A DNA stretch of 64,000 nt, taken from assembly GCA_937958815.1 (NCBI GenBank), contig CALGMR010000002.1:124001-188000 (forward strand), in the 5' to 3' direction. The DNA comes from an uncultured Rhizobiaceae group bacterium (GTDB taxonomy: Bacteria; Pseudomonadota; Alphaproteobacteria; Rhizobiales; Rhizobiaceae). A model generated the notes under the pieces. It was not told the origin of the DNA. It saw nothing but the letters and a program-made list of their open reading frames with translations, and searched no databases. The translations under genes and the position numbers were made by a program. Positions 25,010-35,553 of this stretch are shown in pieces (positions within the stretch are counted from its first letter, which is position 1; the number at the start of each line of letters is the position of its first letter).

Positions 25010-25375
25010 GTGGAACAGTTATTGCTTTCATATTTGCCCGTAATAATCTTCATGGGCGTTGCTTTGCTCATTGGCCTTGCGCTCTTAATTGCACCATTCA
25101 TCATCGCCTATAGAGCGCCGGATGATGAAAAATTGTCTGCATATGAGTGCGGTTTCAACGCTTTTGATGACGCGCGGATGAAATTTGATGTTCGGTTCTA
25201 TCTGGTTGCTATCTTATTCATCATTTTTGATCTCGAAGTCGCCTTCCTGTTTCCGTGGGCTGTGAGCTTTGGTGATCTTGGATGGTTTGGTTTTTGGTCT
25301 ATGATGGTGTTTCTAGGCGTGCTGACCATCGGTTTCATCTACGAATGGAAGAAAGGGGCTTTGGAATGGGATTGA
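25010..25375 (+). CDS. nuoA: NADH-quinone oxidoreductase subunit A
   Basis: Small membrane-arm subunit of respiratory complex I. The 121-residue protein has three transmembrane helices and the family motifs YECGFNAF (with the conserved Cys) and [20 protein letters not shown]. Translation starts at GTG 25010 behind AGGAGTCTGTC. It opens the nuo operon, which runs to 41466. Confidence 0.96.
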   Translation: MEQLLLSYLPVIIFMGVALLIGLALLIAPFIIAYRAPDDEKLSAYECGFNAFDDARMKFDVRFYLVAILFIIFDLEVAFLFPWAVSFGDLGWFGFWSMMVFLGVLTIGFIYEWKKGALEWD

Positions 25376-25419
25376 TCTTGTAAGATCTCTCAAAATCCAA
25401 AACGAGCCTGATATTATTT

Positions 25420-25995
25420 ATGCAAGATTCTTCTTCAACACTGATTGCCCCATCACCCAAAGGGGTTCTTGATCCAAACACTGGTAAGTCCATCGGGGCA
25501 GATGACCCTTGGTTTGGTGAAGTGAATGACGAACTGGCCGACAAAGGCTTCATCGTCACATCGACTGATGACCTTATCAACTGGGCCAGAACGGGTTCAT
25601 TGATGTGGATGACATTTGGTTTAGCATGCTGCGCCGTGGAAATGATGCAGATGTCTATGCCGCGCTATGATTCCGAGCGTTTCGGAATCGCCCCGCGCGC
25701 TTCTCCTCGTCAATCGGATGTGATGATTGTTGCTGGAACGTTGACCAATAAAATGGCTCCGGCTTTGCGCAAGGTTTACGACCAAATGCCAGAACCGCGT
25801 TATGTGATCTCCATGGGATCATGTGCCAATGGTGGTGGTTACTATCACTATTCCTATTCTGTGGTGCGTGGGTGTGACCGTATCGTTCCTGTGGACATCT
25901 ATGTTCCCGGGTGCCCACCAACTGCTGAGGCTTTGTTGTATGGTGTGTTGATGCTTCAGAAAAAAATTCGCCGCACCGGCACGATTGAACGTTAG
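25420..25995 (+). CDS. nuoB: NADH-quinone oxidoreductase subunit B (N2 cluster)
   Basis: Peripheral-arm subunit holding the terminal [4Fe-4S] cluster N2 that reduces quinone. The four ligands are visible: adjacent Cys70 and Cys71 ([10 protein letters not shown]), Cys135 (GSCANGGG) and Cys165 ([10 protein letters not shown]). Length 191 residues. It follows nuoA by 44 bases and precedes nuoC by eight. Confidence 0.97.
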   Translation: MQDSSSTLIAPSPKGVLDPNTGKSIGADDPWFGEVNDELADKGFIVTSTDDLINWARTGSLMWMTFGLACCAVEMMQMSMPRYDSERFGIAPRASPRQSDVMIVAGTLTNKMAPALRKVYDQMPEPRYVISMGSCANGGGYYHYSYSVVRGCDRIVPVDIYVPGCPPTAEALLYGVLMLQKKIRRTGTIER

Positions 25996-26003
25996 GGCGC
26001 AAG

Positions 26004-26618
26004 ATGGACATTCAAAGCCTTAAAGAACTTCAGTCATATGTTTCAGAACAGCTTGGCGACAAGTTGGATGAAAGCACGATCGCATTTGATGAGCTCACAC
26101 TGAACGTGATGGGCTCAAACATCGTTTCCGTATTGCGCTTTTTGCGCGATGACGTTCAAACACGGTTCATCTCATTTATCGATCTTTGCGGTGTGGATTA
26201 TCCTGAGCGGAAAAACCGTTTTGAGGTGGTTTATCATTTGATGAGCCCATCCCAGAACCAGCGTATTCGCATACGAGTGGCAACTGATGCTGATTCTCCC
26301 ATCCCCAGCGTTGTGGAAGTGTTTCCGGGTGCTGATTGGTTTGAACGCGAAGCATATGACCTCTACGGTATTCTCTTCACAGGCCATCCGGATTTGCGTC
26401 GTTTGTTGACGGATTACGGTTTTGAAGGACATCCGCTGCGCAAAGATTTCCCACTGACCGGCTTTACTGAAGTGCGATACGACGACGAGAAAAAACGCGT
26501 TGTCTATGAACCCGTGCAATTGCGTCAGGAGTTCCGCAATTTTGATTTCCTCTCACCTTGGGAAGGAACAGACTATGTTCTGCCCGGTGATGAGAAAGCA
26601 GATACAAAGGCAAATTAG
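26004..26618 (+). CDS. nuoC: NADH-quinone oxidoreductase subunit C
   Basis: Peripheral-arm 30-kDa subunit of complex I, 204 residues. The family signature is present as [20 protein letters not shown] followed by [12 protein letters not shown]. It is a separate gene, not fused to nuoD as in E. coli. The next gene is an extra small membrane protein two bases on. Confidence 0.96.
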   Translation: MDIQSLKELQSYVSEQLGDKLDESTIAFDELTLNVMGSNIVSVLRFLRDDVQTRFISFIDLCGVDYPERKNRFEVVYHLMSPSQNQRIRIRVATDADSPIPSVVEVFPGADWFEREAYDLYGILFTGHPDLRRLLTDYGFEGHPLRKDFPLTGFTEVRYDDEKKRVVYEPVQLRQEFRNFDFLSPWEGTDYVLPGDEKADTKAN

Positions 26619-26620
26619 AA

Positions 26621-26821
26621 ATGGGTTTTATGTCCATAATTCTGCTCTTGATCGTTTATGTTTTTCCAATCATCTGCTTTTGGAAAATCTTGCCGCGCGC
26701 TGGAATGGCGCCGTGGATTTCCTTAACGTGTCTCGTTCCGTTGGGCATGTTTGTTTTATTGGGTGTGTTGGCTTTCAAAGAATGGCCCAGCAATCACTCT
26801 GCGCCAGAGGTGTTTAGCTAA
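26621..26821 (+). CDS. Small membrane protein inside the nuo operon, 66 aa
   Basis: Unrecognised small protein with two predicted transmembrane segments: residues about 5-22 (IILLLIVYVFPIICFW) and 31-54 (PWISLTCLVPLGMFVLLGVLAF), joined by a short basic loop, and a short polar tail. It begins two bases after the nuoC stop, and its stop codon directly abuts the nuoD start, so it is embedded in the operon and likely translated with it. A complex I accessory or assembly role is an inference from position only. The tight packing argues against a chance open frame. Confidence 0.7.
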   Translation: MGFMSIILLLIVYVFPIICFWKILPRAGMAPWISLTCLVPLGMFVLLGVLAFKEWPSNHSAPEVFS

Positions 26822-28012
26822 ATGGCTGAAGTCGATATTAGAAATTTTAACATCAATTTCGGTCCGCAGCACCCTGCGGCCCACGGTGTTTTGCGCCTCG
26901 TTCTGGAGTTGGACGGCGAAGTTGTTGAGCGGGTTGATCCGCATATCGGATTGTTGCATCGCGGTACTGAAAAGCTGATCGAGCAGAAGACTTATCTTCA
27001 GGCAATGCCATATTTCGACCGCCTCGATTATGTGGCGCCAATGAACCAAGAGCATGCATTCTGCCTAGCTGTTGAAAAGCTGATTGGCTTGGAAGTGCCA
27101 CGCCGTGGTCAGTTGATCCGTGTTTTGTACAGCGAAATTGGCCGTATTCTGTCGCATTTGTTGAATGTGACGACCCAAGCTTTGGATGTGGGGGCGTTTA
27201 CACCGTCGCTCTGGGGCTTTGAAGAGCGCGAACAATTGATGGTGTTTTACGAACGCGCTTGTGGTGCGCGTATGCACGCGGCCTATTTCCGTCCCGGTGG
27301 TGTTCACCAAGATATTCCTCAAAAACTGGTCGATGATATTGGAAAATGGTGCGAACCGTTTCTCAAAACATGTGACGATATTGAAGAATTGCTGACAGAC
27401 AACCGAATTTTCAAACAGCGCAATGTGGATATTGGCATTGTGTCTTTGGAAGATGCTTGGGCTTGGGGCTTTTCTGGCGTCATGGTTCGTGGTTCGGGTG
27501 CCGCATGGGATTTGCGTCGCGCACAACCTTATGAATGTTACGACGAAATGGAATTTGAAATTCCCGTCGGCAAAAACTGCGACAATTACGACCGTTATTT
27601 GATCCGCATGATTGAAATGCGTGAATCCGTCAAAATCATCCAACAGTGTGTTGAAAAACTTTCAAGCGCTGACGGGCAGGGGCCTGTATCGTCGACAGAT
27701 GGCAAAACGGTGCCACCAAAGCGCGATGAAATGAAGCGCTCCATGGAAGCTTTGATCCATCACTTCAAACTCTACACAGAAGGCTTCAAAGTGCCTGCAG
27801 GTGAAGTCTATTGTGCTGTTGAAGCGCCTAAAGGCGAGTTTGGTGTCTATCTCGTGTCCGATGGTTCTAACAAACCCTATCGCTGCAAGTTGCGTGCGCC
27901 TGGTTTCGCACACCTGCAGGCGATGGACTTTATGTGCCGCGGGCACATGTTGGCAGACGTGGGCGCTGTGCTTGGTTCAATGGACATCGTGTTTGGGGAG
28001 GTAGACCGATGA
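26822..28012 (+). CDS. nuoD: NADH-quinone oxidoreductase subunit D
   Basis: 49-kDa peripheral-arm subunit that forms the quinone pocket with NuoB. The 396-residue protein has the expected [20 protein letters not shown] start, [16 protein letters not shown], and the C-terminal [14 protein letters not shown] and RAPGFAHLQ segments. Its ATG immediately follows the upstream stop, and its own stop overlaps the next start (ATGA at 28009-28012). Confidence 0.97.
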   Translation: MAEVDIRNFNINFGPQHPAAHGVLRLVLELDGEVVERVDPHIGLLHRGTEKLIEQKTYLQAMPYFDRLDYVAPMNQEHAFCLAVEKLIGLEVPRRGQLIRVLYSEIGRILSHLLNVTTQALDVGAFTPSLWGFEEREQLMVFYERACGARMHAAYFRPGGVHQDIPQKLVDDIGKWCEPFLKTCDDIEELLTDNRIFKQRNVDIGIVSLEDAWAWGFSGVMVRGSGAAWDLRRAQPYECYDEMEFEIPVGKNCDNYDRYLIRMIEMRESVKIIQQCVEKLSSADGQGPVSSTDGKTVPPKRDEMKRSMEALIHHFKLYTEGFKVPAGEVYCAVEAPKGEFGVYLVSDGSNKPYRCKLRAPGFAHLQAMDFMCRGHMLADVGAVLGSMDIVFGEVDR

Positions 28013-28368
28013 GTTTACTTCTGACAATCGTCACGCTGCTTTTGGGTGTTTTGTTTTTGGTTTTGGGTTTTCTGTTCATCACCGATGGTGACAAGGGCAT
28101 GAAAATCGCAGGTCACGAACAATCTGCTTTGGTGAAAGTGATGGGCGGTCGCTATTTCGGCATTGCCATCATCATCTTTGGCTTGTTTTTGGTAGGTGGC
28201 CCACTGTCGCTGGCCGTTGTTTTCGTTGCGGTCTCCTTTCTTGGGTTCATCGACGCTTTACTGACGTCTAAAGCGGGTGGCGATCCCAAAGGTCATTTTG
28301 TTGTTGGAGTGATCGCTGCTGCGGTTGCTGTTGGTTATTATATGTCCGCTGCGGCGGTAGGGGTTTAA
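28009..28368 (+). CDS. Membrane protein between nuoD and nuoE, 119 aa
   Basis: Unrecognised hydrophobic protein with about four transmembrane segments (roughly 3-24, 46-60, 62-82 and 95-115). A short charged loop near residues 26-45 ([19 protein letters not shown]) and a second near 88-95 (KAGGDPKGH) face one side. The start ATG 28009 overlaps the nuoD stop by four bases, so it is translationally coupled to nuoD, and nuoE starts three bases after its stop. Role in complex I biogenesis is only positional inference. Confidence 0.72.
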   Translation: MSLLLTIVTLLLGVLFLVLGFLFITDGDKGMKIAGHEQSALVKVMGGRYFGIAIIIFGLFLVGGPLSLAVVFVAVSFLGFIDALLTSKAGGDPKGHFVVGVIAAAVAVGYYMSAAAVGV

Positions 28369-28371
28369 TCT

Positions 28372-29490
28372 ATGTCCGTTCGCCGTCTTGCTGAAGATAC
28401 TGTCCAGCCTGATGCTTTTGCGTTCAACCGTGCCAATGGTGCATGGGCGAAAAAGAAGATCAAAGACTATCCGAAGGGGCGTGAAGCCTCTGCTGTGATT
28501 CCGTTGCTGATGCGGGCACAGGAACAAGAAGGTTGGGTCACCAAAGCTGCAATTGAGCATGTGGCTGACATGCTCGACATGCCTTTGATCCGCGTTTTGG
28601 AAGTTGCAACATTCTATACGCAGTTCCAGTTGGCACCGGTTGGCAAACGCGCGCACATTCAAGTTTGTGGCACAACCCCATGCATGTTGCGCGGCGCTGG
28701 TGAGATTATGGACGTGTGCAAAGCGAAGATTTCGCCCAACCCGTTTGAAGTCACCGAAGACGGCAAACTTTCCTGGGAAGAAGTCGAATGCCAAGGTGCT
28801 TGCGTGAATGCGCCGATGGTGATGATTTTCAAAGACAGCTATGAAGATCTCACACCAGCGCAGATGGAACACATTATTGATCGTTTTGCTGCGGGCAAGG
28901 GTGATGAAATTACCCCTGGCCCCCAGATTGACCGCATTTATTCTGCGCCTGAAGGTGGTTTGACGTCTTTGACAGGCAAACCGGTTGCGGCAAAGCGCAA
29001 AACAGCTGCCAAAAAGACAAGTGCTGATAAACCGCTGAAAGCGACCAAAGCGGCGCGTCCGTCCAGCCATGCCGCTGTGACAAGCCCGGCCATTAAAACG
29101 CCAGTAGGTCGTAAGAAATCTGCTGAAGCAAAAGCTGCAACAGGCAAGAAGGTTGCACCGAAAGCCGCTGGTCTGATCGGAACGAATGCTGCTAAACTTG
29201 CTGCGAAGCCGAAAGCTGCTGCGGCAAAGAAAACAGCGCCGAAAAAAGCTGCTGGCCCGGAGCGTTTGAAAAAACCCAAGGGCAAGGCTGACGACTTGAA
29301 ACTGATTTCAGGTGTTGGGCCAAAGCTTGAGAAAACGCTCAACGATTTGGGATTCTGGCACTTTGCGCAAATCGCGAAATGGAAGAAAGCCGATGTTGCA
29401 ATCGTGGACGACCAATTGTCGTTCAAAGGCCGCATCGAGCGTGACGATTGGATAAAGCAGGCAAAAGTTCTTGCTAAGAAGGTGAAATAA
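28372..29490 (+). CDS. nuoE: NADH-quinone oxidoreductase subunit E with a long C-terminal extension ending in a helix-hairpin-helix domain
   Basis: 24-kDa subunit carrying the [2Fe-2S] cluster N1a, with ligands Cys99, Cys104, Cys140 and Cys144 ([11 protein letters not shown] and [10 protein letters not shown]). The core ends near residue 195, as usual. It is followed by an Ala/Lys-rich low-complexity linker (about 205-298) and a compact domain at about 305-372 beginning [20 protein letters not shown], which matches a helix-hairpin-helix fold of the kind found in rhizobial NuoE and in DNA-binding proteins. Total length is 372 against about 170-240 elsewhere. The extension is in frame and followed after one base by nuoF, so it is not an assembly error. 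Confidence 0.95.
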   Translation: MSVRRLAEDTVQPDAFAFNRANGAWAKKKIKDYPKGREASAVIPLLMRAQEQEGWVTKAAIEHVADMLDMPLIRVLEVATFYTQFQLAPVGKRAHIQVCGTTPCMLRGAGEIMDVCKAKISPNPFEVTEDGKLSWEEVECQGACVNAPMVMIFKDSYEDLTPAQMEHIIDRFAAGKGDEITPGPQIDRIYSAPEGGLTSLTGKPVAAKRKTAAKKTSADKPLKATKAARPSSHAAVTSPAIKTPVGRKKSAEAKAATGKKVAPKAAGLIGTNAAKLAAKPKAAAAKKTAPKKAAGPERLKKPKGKADDLKLISGVGPKLEKTLNDLGFWHFAQIAKWKKADVAIVDDQLSFKGRIERDDWIKQAKVLAKKVK

Positions 29491-29491
29491 A

Positions 29492-30799
29492 ATGGCTCTT
29501 CAAGATAAAGACCGCATTTTCACGAATATTTACGGGCTGCACGACAAGTCGCTAAAGGGCGCTATGTCGCGTGGGCATTGGTCTGGCACGGCTGGCTTTA
29601 TCAAAAAAGGCCGTGATTGGGTAATTGACCAAACCAAAGCGTCTGGCCTTCGCGGTCGTGGCGGTGCGGGTTTTCCGACAGGTTTGAAATGGTCCTTCAT
29701 GCCGAAAGAACCAAGTGAGCGCCCACATTATCTCGTCATCAATGCCGATGAGTCCGAGCCGGGCACATGTAAAGACCGTGATATTATGCGCCACGATCCC
29801 CACACGCTGATCGAAGGGTGCTTGATTGCTGGTTTCGCTATGGGTGCGCACGCTTGTTACATTTATGTGCGCGGCGAATATATGCGTGAACGTGAAGCGC
29901 TCGAGGCGGCCATCAGCGAGTGTTACGAAGCCAAATTGTTGGGCAAAAACAACAAGAACGGCTGGGACTACGACATTTACGTTCATCACGGAGCTGGTGC
30001 TTACATTTGCGGTGAAGAAACCGCTTTGTTGGAATCTCTTGAAGGCAAAAAAGGCCAGCCACGCCTGAAACCGCCATTTCCTGCCAATGTGGGTCTCTAT
30101 GGTTGCCCGACCACTGTGAACAACGTTGAATCTGTGGCTGTTGTGCCGACCATTCTGCGCCGTGGGCCAGATTGGTTTGCGGGCTTTGGCCGTGAAAACA
30201 ATCGTGGCACAAAATTGTTTTGCATCTCTGGTCATGTGAACAGACCATGCACCGTGGAAGAAGAAATGAGCATTCCGTTCCGCGAGTTGATCGACAAACA
30301 TTGCGGTGGTGTTCGTGGTGGCAATGACAATCTTCTGGCCGTTATTCCGGGCGGCTCGTCTGTGCGTATGGTGCCTGCTGATCAAATGATCGACACGCCG
30401 ATGGATTTTGATTCACTCTCAGCGCTTGGTTCCGGTTTGGGGACGGCGGCTGTGATCGTGATGGACAAGTCCACTGACATCATTCGTGCCATTGCCCGTT
30501 TGGCGGCGTTCTACAAACACGAAAGCTGCGGCCAGTGCACACCGTGCCGCGAAGGTACAGGCTGGATGTGGCGCGTGATGGAACGCATGGTCGAAGGCCG
30601 TGCCGAAAAGCGTGAAATCGATATGTTGTTTGATGTGACCAAACAAATCGAAGGTCACACAATTTGCGCCTTGGGTGACGCGGCTGCATGGCCGATCCAG
30701 GGTCTGATCAATCACTTCCGTCCAGAAATGGAAGCGCGAATTGACAGTTATACCTATCGTTCTGACAAAGACGGTGCGGTGCTGGAGGCAGCGGAGTAA
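29492..30799 (+). CDS. nuoF: NADH-quinone oxidoreductase subunit F (NADH/FMN site)
   Basis: 51-kDa subunit that binds NADH and FMN and carries cluster N3. The 435-residue protein shows the NADH/FMN loop [16 protein letters not shown], the second glycine-rich [19 protein letters not shown] motif, and the iron-sulfur ligands in [13 protein letters not shown] plus a later Cys in HTICALGDA. It starts one base after nuoE with AAGAAGG upstream. Confidence 0.97.
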   Translation: MALQDKDRIFTNIYGLHDKSLKGAMSRGHWSGTAGFIKKGRDWVIDQTKASGLRGRGGAGFPTGLKWSFMPKEPSERPHYLVINADESEPGTCKDRDIMRHDPHTLIEGCLIAGFAMGAHACYIYVRGEYMREREALEAAISECYEAKLLGKNNKNGWDYDIYVHHGAGAYICGEETALLESLEGKKGQPRLKPPFPANVGLYGCPTTVNNVESVAVVPTILRRGPDWFAGFGRENNRGTKLFCISGHVNRPCTVEEEMSIPFRELIDKHCGGVRGGNDNLLAVIPGGSSVRMVPADQMIDTPMDFDSLSALGSGLGTAAVIVMDKSTDIIRAIARLAAFYKHESCGQCTPCREGTGWMWRVMERMVEGRAEKREIDMLFDVTKQIEGHTICALGDAAAWPIQGLINHFRPEMEARIDSYTYRSDKDGAVLEAAE

Positions 30800-30804
30800 A
30801 TTCA

Positions 30805-31227
30805 ATGCATGTGGCAGGGCTCAACATATTCAACCCAAAGATCGCGCCAGCATTGCTGGTCGCGCCGATGGTTGCTTTGGCTGCTTGCACCACATCAGAT
30901 GTGGCTCCTTCTGCTGATGTTGATCCCAATGTGACTGCGCTGGCTGAGTTAAAGGTTGTTGAAGAGTTCAAGGTCGATGACGAATTGAGCGTCAAACGTC
31001 ATCAAGCAGATCCATTTGGACGGTTTGCGGTAGCGATTTCGCCACTTGATGGATCTGAGCGCGAACGTGCATTTGGCATTGCGGAAACGGCATTTGTGCG
31101 TTTTTGCAATTCGTCTGGGGCAGGTGTTGGCAGAACAGGCCAGCGCGCACCTTTCTACAGTGGTGATAAAAAGACCTATTTTGTATATCTGCAGTGTGCA
31201 GGTTCTGCAGCAGCGAGTGGTGGATAA
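30805..31227 (+). CDS. Putative lipoprotein between nuoF and nuoG, 140 aa
   Basis: Unrecognised protein with an N-terminal signal ending in LAAC (lipidated Cys at about residue 28), an acidic Val/Ala-rich linker, and a small C-terminal domain with two Cys residues (FVRFCNSSG and VYLQCAGS) that could form a disulfide. GGAG at the nuoF end serves as ribosome binding site. It would be an outer or inner membrane-anchored periplasmic protein, so a direct contact with the cytosolic NADH module is unlikely. The next gene starts five bases after its stop. Function unknown. Confidence 0.68.
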   Translation: MHVAGLNIFNPKIAPALLVAPMVALAACTTSDVAPSADVDPNVTALAELKVVEEFKVDDELSVKRHQADPFGRFAVAISPLDGSERERAFGIAETAFVRFCNSSGAGVGRTGQRAPFYSGDKKTYFVYLQCAGSAAASGG

Positions 31228-31232
31228 TTCCC

Positions 31233-31691
31233 ATGCACCTTGCTGAACTCAATATTGCGAAACCAAAATTTGCCAATGACGATCCGCGTTTTGCGGGCTT
31301 TATGGACAATTTGAATCGCATCAATGAACTCGGGTTCACGATGCCGGGGTTTGTATGGTTTCACATGGACGAAAGCGGCCATGCGATGGATATAGAGACG
31401 CCGTTTCCCGGCGCTGCGGCGAATATGTCAGTTTGGGAAACGCCGGAACATTTGGAACATTTCGTTTGGAACACTGTCCACAAGCAGTTCTACAATCGAA
31501 AGCACGAATGGTTTGATGCGATGGATTCCCATCACTTTGTGATGTGGTGGGTTGAAGAAGGGCACCGTCCAACCTTGGAAGAAGCCAAAGAACGGCTTGA
31601 TTATTTGGATAAAAATGGCGATAGCGACCGTGCATTCGGCTGGTCACATTTGCCTCATGTGAAGCTGTGGCAAACACAGCAGTGCGGATAG
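31233..31691 (+). CDS. DUF3291 family protein inside the nuo operon
   Basis: 152-residue soluble protein of the DUF3291 family, a ferredoxin-like (dimeric alpha/beta barrel type) fold with unknown function. The family pattern is seen in HLAELNIAKPKF at the start, VWETPEHLEHFVWNTVHKQF in the middle, and FVMWWVEEGHRPTLEEAKER near the end. The start is ATG 31233; an upstream in-frame ATG at 31194 would overlap the lipoprotein gene. Related stand-alone proteins resemble heme or antibiotic-biosynthesis monooxygenase folds, but no catalytic claim can be made. It sits 44 bases before nuoG. Confidence 0.8.
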   Translation: MHLAELNIAKPKFANDDPRFAGFMDNLNRINELGFTMPGFVWFHMDESGHAMDIETPFPGAAANMSVWETPEHLEHFVWNTVHKQFYNRKHEWFDAMDSHHFVMWWVEEGHRPTLEEAKERLDYLDKNGDSDRAFGWSHLPHVKLWQTQQCG

Positions 31692-31735
31692 TAATTTAAA
31701 GCGCATTTGCGCTGACGACAGGAAGAAGACTGGCC

Positions 31736-33799
31736 ATGGCCAAGATCATTGTAGACGGCAAGGAAATTGAGGTTCCAGACCACTATACGTTGCTGCAAGC
31801 GGCGGAAGAGGCTGGAGCGGAGATTCCGCGTTTTTGTTTCCATGAGCGCCTTTCAATTGCTGGCAACTGCCGCATGTGCCTTGTGGAAGCCAAAGGCGGG
31901 CCGCCAAAGCCTGTCGCATCTTGTGCCATGGGCGTGAAAGACATGCGCCCCGGCCCAAATGGCGAACCGCCAGAAATTTTCACCAACACACCTATGGTCA
32001 AAAAGGCCCGTGAAGGTGTGATGGAATTCTTGCTCATCAACCACCCATTGGATTGCCCAATTTGCGACCAGGGCGGTGAGTGCGATTTGCAAGACCAAGC
32101 CATGGCGTTTGGCATTGACGAATCTCGTTATTCTGAAAGCAAACGCGCGGTAGAAGATAAATATATTGGCCCACTTGTGAAAACGATCATGACACGCTGC
32201 ATCCACTGCACGCGCTGTGTACGTTTCACCACGGAAGTGGCCGGTATTTCCGAGCTCGGCCTGTTGGGCCGTGGCGAAGATGCGGAAATCACCACATATC
32301 TTGAAAAGGCGATGACGTCTGAACTGCAAGGCAATGTGATCGATCTCTGCCCAGTGGGGGCTTTGACCTCCAAGCCGTATGCTTTCCAGGCCCGCCCTTG
32401 GGAATTGACCAAGACAGAAACCATCGACGTCATGGATGCCGTTGGTTCCAACATTCGCGTGGATACACGCGGCTCGGAAGTCATGCGCATCATGCCGCGT
32501 GTGAACGAAGCGACCAACGAAGAATGGATTTCGGACAAGACCCGTTTCATCTGGGACGGTTTGAAGACACAACGTCTTGACCGTCCTTATATTCGTAAGA
32601 ATGGCAAACTGACTGCGGCCAGCTGGTCGGAAGCATTTGCAGCGATTGCTGAAAAGGTGAGTGCGACGGCTCCTGAGAACATTGGCGCAATTGCGGGTGA
32701 TCTCTCTTCGGTTGAAGAAATCTACGCCATGCGCGAACTCATGGGTGCACTTGGTTCGGCAAATATGGATTGTCGCCCAGAAAATTCTGCACTTGATCCC
32801 GCTCTTGGCCGTTCAAGCTATGTGTTCAATTCAACGATTGAAGGCATCGAAGATGCTGATGCAATCATGTTGATTGGCACCAACCCGCGCCATGAAGCCT
32901 CTGTATTGAACGCGCGCATTCGCAAGCGTTGGCGCACAGGCGAAGCTATGGTTGGCATGGTTGGTGAACAAGTTGATCTGACTTACGATTATGCCCATGT
33001 GGGCGCTGGGCCAGACAGTCTTGCTGCAATCGATAAGAAACCTGCGAAGGCCAAAAACCCAATGTATATCGTGGGTGAGGGCGTGGCGAACCGCAAAGAC
33101 GGTGCGGCGATTTTGCAAAAAGTCGCTGGCATGGCGGTGCAACACGGCATTGCACGTGATGATTGGAACGGTTTCAACGTTCTCCACACGGCAGCAGCGC
33201 GTGTTGGTGGTCTCGACCTCGGCTTTGTGCCGGGTGAGGGCGGAAAAGCAACGGGTGAGATGCTGCGCGAAAGCGAAGTTCTGTTCCTCTTGGGCGCAGA
33301 TGAGCTTGATATGATCGAGCGTCGTTCTGGCTTTACCGTTTATATCGGCAGCCACGGCGATGTGGGTGCGCACCATGCAGATGTTATTTTGCCGGGTGCC
33401 GCTTACACCGAGAAATCTGGCATTTGGGTCAACACCGAAGGCCGTGTCCAGATGGGACAACGCGCTGGTTTTGCACCGGGTGAAGCCCGCGAAGACTGGG
33501 CGATCCTTCGCGCAATGTCAGATGCATTGGGCAAAACACTGCCATTTGATTCTCTCGCGCAATTGCGTGCAGCGCTTTACGCCGCACATCCTCATTTTGC
33601 AGATATTGATGAAGTGATGGAAAGCGATACGTCTGGCGTTGAGGCTTTGGCTAAGCGCAAGGGTGGTCGTTTGACCAAGGCTGCATTTAAGTCGCCGGTG
33701 AACGATTTTTATCTCACGAACCCAATCGCGCGCTCTTCTGCTGTGATGGCAGAATGTTCAGCGCGCGCTAAAGGCGAATTTGCGGAGGCTGCGGAGTAG
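31736..33799 (+). CDS. nuoG: NADH-quinone oxidoreductase subunit G
   Basis: 75-kDa subunit that passes electrons from NuoF to NuoI through several iron-sulfur clusters. In the 687-residue product the [2Fe-2S] ligands are Cys34, Cys45, Cys48 and Cys63; [17 protein letters not shown] supplies the His/Cys3 cluster and [10 protein letters not shown] with a later CPVGAL the next cluster. The C-terminal molybdopterin-oxidoreductase-like domain (about 220-687) is present but has no cofactor role in this family. Start ATG 31736 follows GGAAGAAG. Confidence 0.96.
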   Translation: MAKIIVDGKEIEVPDHYTLLQAAEEAGAEIPRFCFHERLSIAGNCRMCLVEAKGGPPKPVASCAMGVKDMRPGPNGEPPEIFTNTPMVKKAREGVMEFLLINHPLDCPICDQGGECDLQDQAMAFGIDESRYSESKRAVEDKYIGPLVKTIMTRCIHCTRCVRFTTEVAGISELGLLGRGEDAEITTYLEKAMTSELQGNVIDLCPVGALTSKPYAFQARPWELTKTETIDVMDAVGSNIRVDTRGSEVMRIMPRVNEATNEEWISDKTRFIWDGLKTQRLDRPYIRKNGKLTAASWSEAFAAIAEKVSATAPENIGAIAGDLSSVEEIYAMRELMGALGSANMDCRPENSALDPALGRSSYVFNSTIEGIEDADAIMLIGTNPRHEASVLNARIRKRWRTGEAMVGMVGEQVDLTYDYAHVGAGPDSLAAIDKKPAKAKNPMYIVGEGVANRKDGAAILQKVAGMAVQHGIARDDWNGFNVLHTAAARVGGLDLGFVPGEGGKATGEMLRESEVLFLLGADELDMIERRSGFTVYIGSHGDVGAHHADVILPGAAYTEKSGIWVNTEGRVQMGQRAGFAPGEAREDWAILRAMSDALGKTLPFDSLAQLRAALYAAHPHFADIDEVMESDTSGVEALAKRKGGRLTKAAFKSPVNDFYLTNPIARSSAVMAECSARAKGEFAEAAE

Positions 33800-33803
33800 A
33801 ACC

Positions 33804-34853
33804 ATGGATGCTGCATTCTTCGATTCCTACATCTGGCCTGTTCTGGTCATACTGTTCCAAAGCGTTTTGCTTTTGGTGGTGCTTTTGGTTTTCGTCGCTT
33901 ACATTTTGTATGCTGACCGTAAAATATTCGCCGCCGTTCAACTTCGCCGAGGCCCCAACGTTGTTGGGCCGTGGGGCTTGCTGCAATCCTTCGCGGATTT
34001 ACTGAAATTCGTTGTCAAAGAACCAATCATTCCATCGGGTGCCAACAAAGGCGTGTTCCTTTTAGCACCATTGGTGGCTGGTGTTCTGGCGCTGTCTGCC
34101 TGGGCGGTTATTCCTGTAGCCGACGGTTGGTCTGTTGCTGATCCAAACCTTGGATTGCTGTTTGTTTTCGCGATTTCGTCGCTGGAAGTTTACGGCATCA
34201 TCATGGGCGGTTGGGCATCCAACTCAAAATACCCATTCCTCGCGTCTCTGCGTTCCGCTGCTCAAATGGTGTCTTATGAAGTCTCAATCGGCTTTGTGAT
34301 CATCACTGTTTTGCTCTGCGTTGGATCGTTGAACCTCACAGATGTGGTGTACAGCCAGCAAGATGGCCTTGGCACACGCCTTGGTGTTCCCGTGAACTCT
34401 TTCTTGGATTGGCATTGGTTGGCTCTGTTCCCAATGTTCATCATCTTCTTCATCTCGGCGATTGCGGAAACAAACCGTCCGCCGTTTGATTTGCCAGAAG
34501 CGGAATCAGAATTGGTTGCGGGTCACATGGTGGAATATTCCTCCACACCATTCCTTCTGTTCTTCCTTGGCGAGTTCGTGGCCATCACATTGATGTGCGC
34601 ATTGACAACGCTGTTGTTCCTCGGCGGTTGGTTGCCAATCATCGACATCGCACCGTTCAACTGGTTGCCAGGCATTTTCTGGTTCGTTTTGAAGGGCATG
34701 TTCGTCTTCTTCTGCATGGCCATGGTCCGTTCAATTGTGCCGCGTTACCGCTATGACCAATTGATGCGCTTGGGTTGGAAAGTGTTCCTGCCGATTTCAC
34801 TGTTCATGGTCTTCATCACAGCGTTCGTGCTGCAATTCATGGGGTGGGCGTAA
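33804..34853 (+). CDS. nuoH: NADH-quinone oxidoreductase subunit H
   Basis: Membrane subunit (349 residues, eight helices) that joins the arms of complex I and lines the quinone channel. Typical motifs are [37 protein letters not shown] and [21 protein letters not shown] start at ATG 33804, directly after the nuoG stop; an upstream in-frame ATG at 33780 lies inside nuoG. Confidence 0.97.
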   Translation: MDAAFFDSYIWPVLVILFQSVLLLVVLLVFVAYILYADRKIFAAVQLRRGPNVVGPWGLLQSFADLLKFVVKEPIIPSGANKGVFLLAPLVAGVLALSAWAVIPVADGWSVADPNLGLLFVFAISSLEVYGIIMGGWASNSKYPFLASLRSAAQMVSYEVSIGFVIITVLLCVGSLNLTDVVYSQQDGLGTRLGVPVNSFLDWHWLALFPMFIIFFISAIAETNRPPFDLPEAESELVAGHMVEYSSTPFLLFFLGEFVAITLMCALTTLLFLGGWLPIIDIAPFNWLPGIFWFVLKGMFVFFCMAMVRSIVPRYRYDQLMRLGWKVFLPISLFMVFITAFVLQFMGWA

Positions 34854-34856
34854 CTT

Positions 34857-35348
34857 ATGTCTTCTTTGATCTCAGCCGGTAAGTCTCTTTTCCTTTGGGA
34901 ATTCGTCAAAGCCTTTGGCCTTGGTGTGAAGTATTTCTTCAAGCCTAAAGTCACGCTCAACTACCCATATGAAAAGGGCCACACATCGGCGCGCTTTCGC
35001 GGGGAGCACGCATTGCGTCGTTACCCCAATGGGGAAGAGCGTTGCATTGCTTGTAAATTGTGCGAAGCGATTTGCCCTGCACAAGCGATCACAATTGAAG
35101 CTGGGCCGCGCCGCAATGACGGCACTCGCCGCACCGTGCGCTATGACATTGATATGGTGAAATGCATTTACTGCGGTTTCTGTCAGGAAGCTTGCCCAGT
35201 GGATGCGATCGTCGAAGGGCCGAACTTCGAATTCGCCACTGAGACGCGTGAAGAATTGTATTATGACAAAGACAAATTGCTCGAAAATGGTGCGCGGTGG
35301 GAGCGTGAATTGGCTCGCAACATCGCAATTGATGCACCTTATCGCTGA
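34857..35348 (+). CDS. nuoI: NADH-quinone oxidoreductase subunit I
   Basis: Ferredoxin-like peripheral subunit with clusters N6a and N6b. In 163 residues it has two CxxCxxCxxxC sets: Cys63, 66, 69, 73 ([12 protein letters not shown]) and Cys103, 106, 109, 113 ([12 protein letters not shown]). It begins three bases after nuoH. Confidence 0.97.
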   Translation: MSSLISAGKSLFLWEFVKAFGLGVKYFFKPKVTLNYPYEKGHTSARFRGEHALRRYPNGEERCIACKLCEAICPAQAITIEAGPRRNDGTRRTVRYDIDMVKCIYCGFCQEACPVDAIVEGPNFEFATETREELYYDKDKLLENGARWERELARNIAIDAPYR

Positions 35349-35553
35349 TCAATTTGGGATTGTTGTAAATTAGATCAAATCCAGCCTCGGGTCTTATGGA
35401 CGAAGGGCAGGTGAAGCGCTAAGAGGGCGCTGATTGTCGCGGATGAAATGGCTTGACCGTTTTGTCCACTTAAAATGCCGAAAGGCAGATAACACAGGGG
35501 TTGAATTCGCAATTGCGAAGTTCAATTGCCGCAAAATAGGAAGCGCAAAACGC

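Noticed and set aside
28258-29070. A 270-residue minus-strand open frame opposite nuoE
   Set aside because: It lies wholly over the nuoE gene and its upstream neighbour; the sequence has no domain and reads as a shadow of an Ala/Lys-rich coding region.
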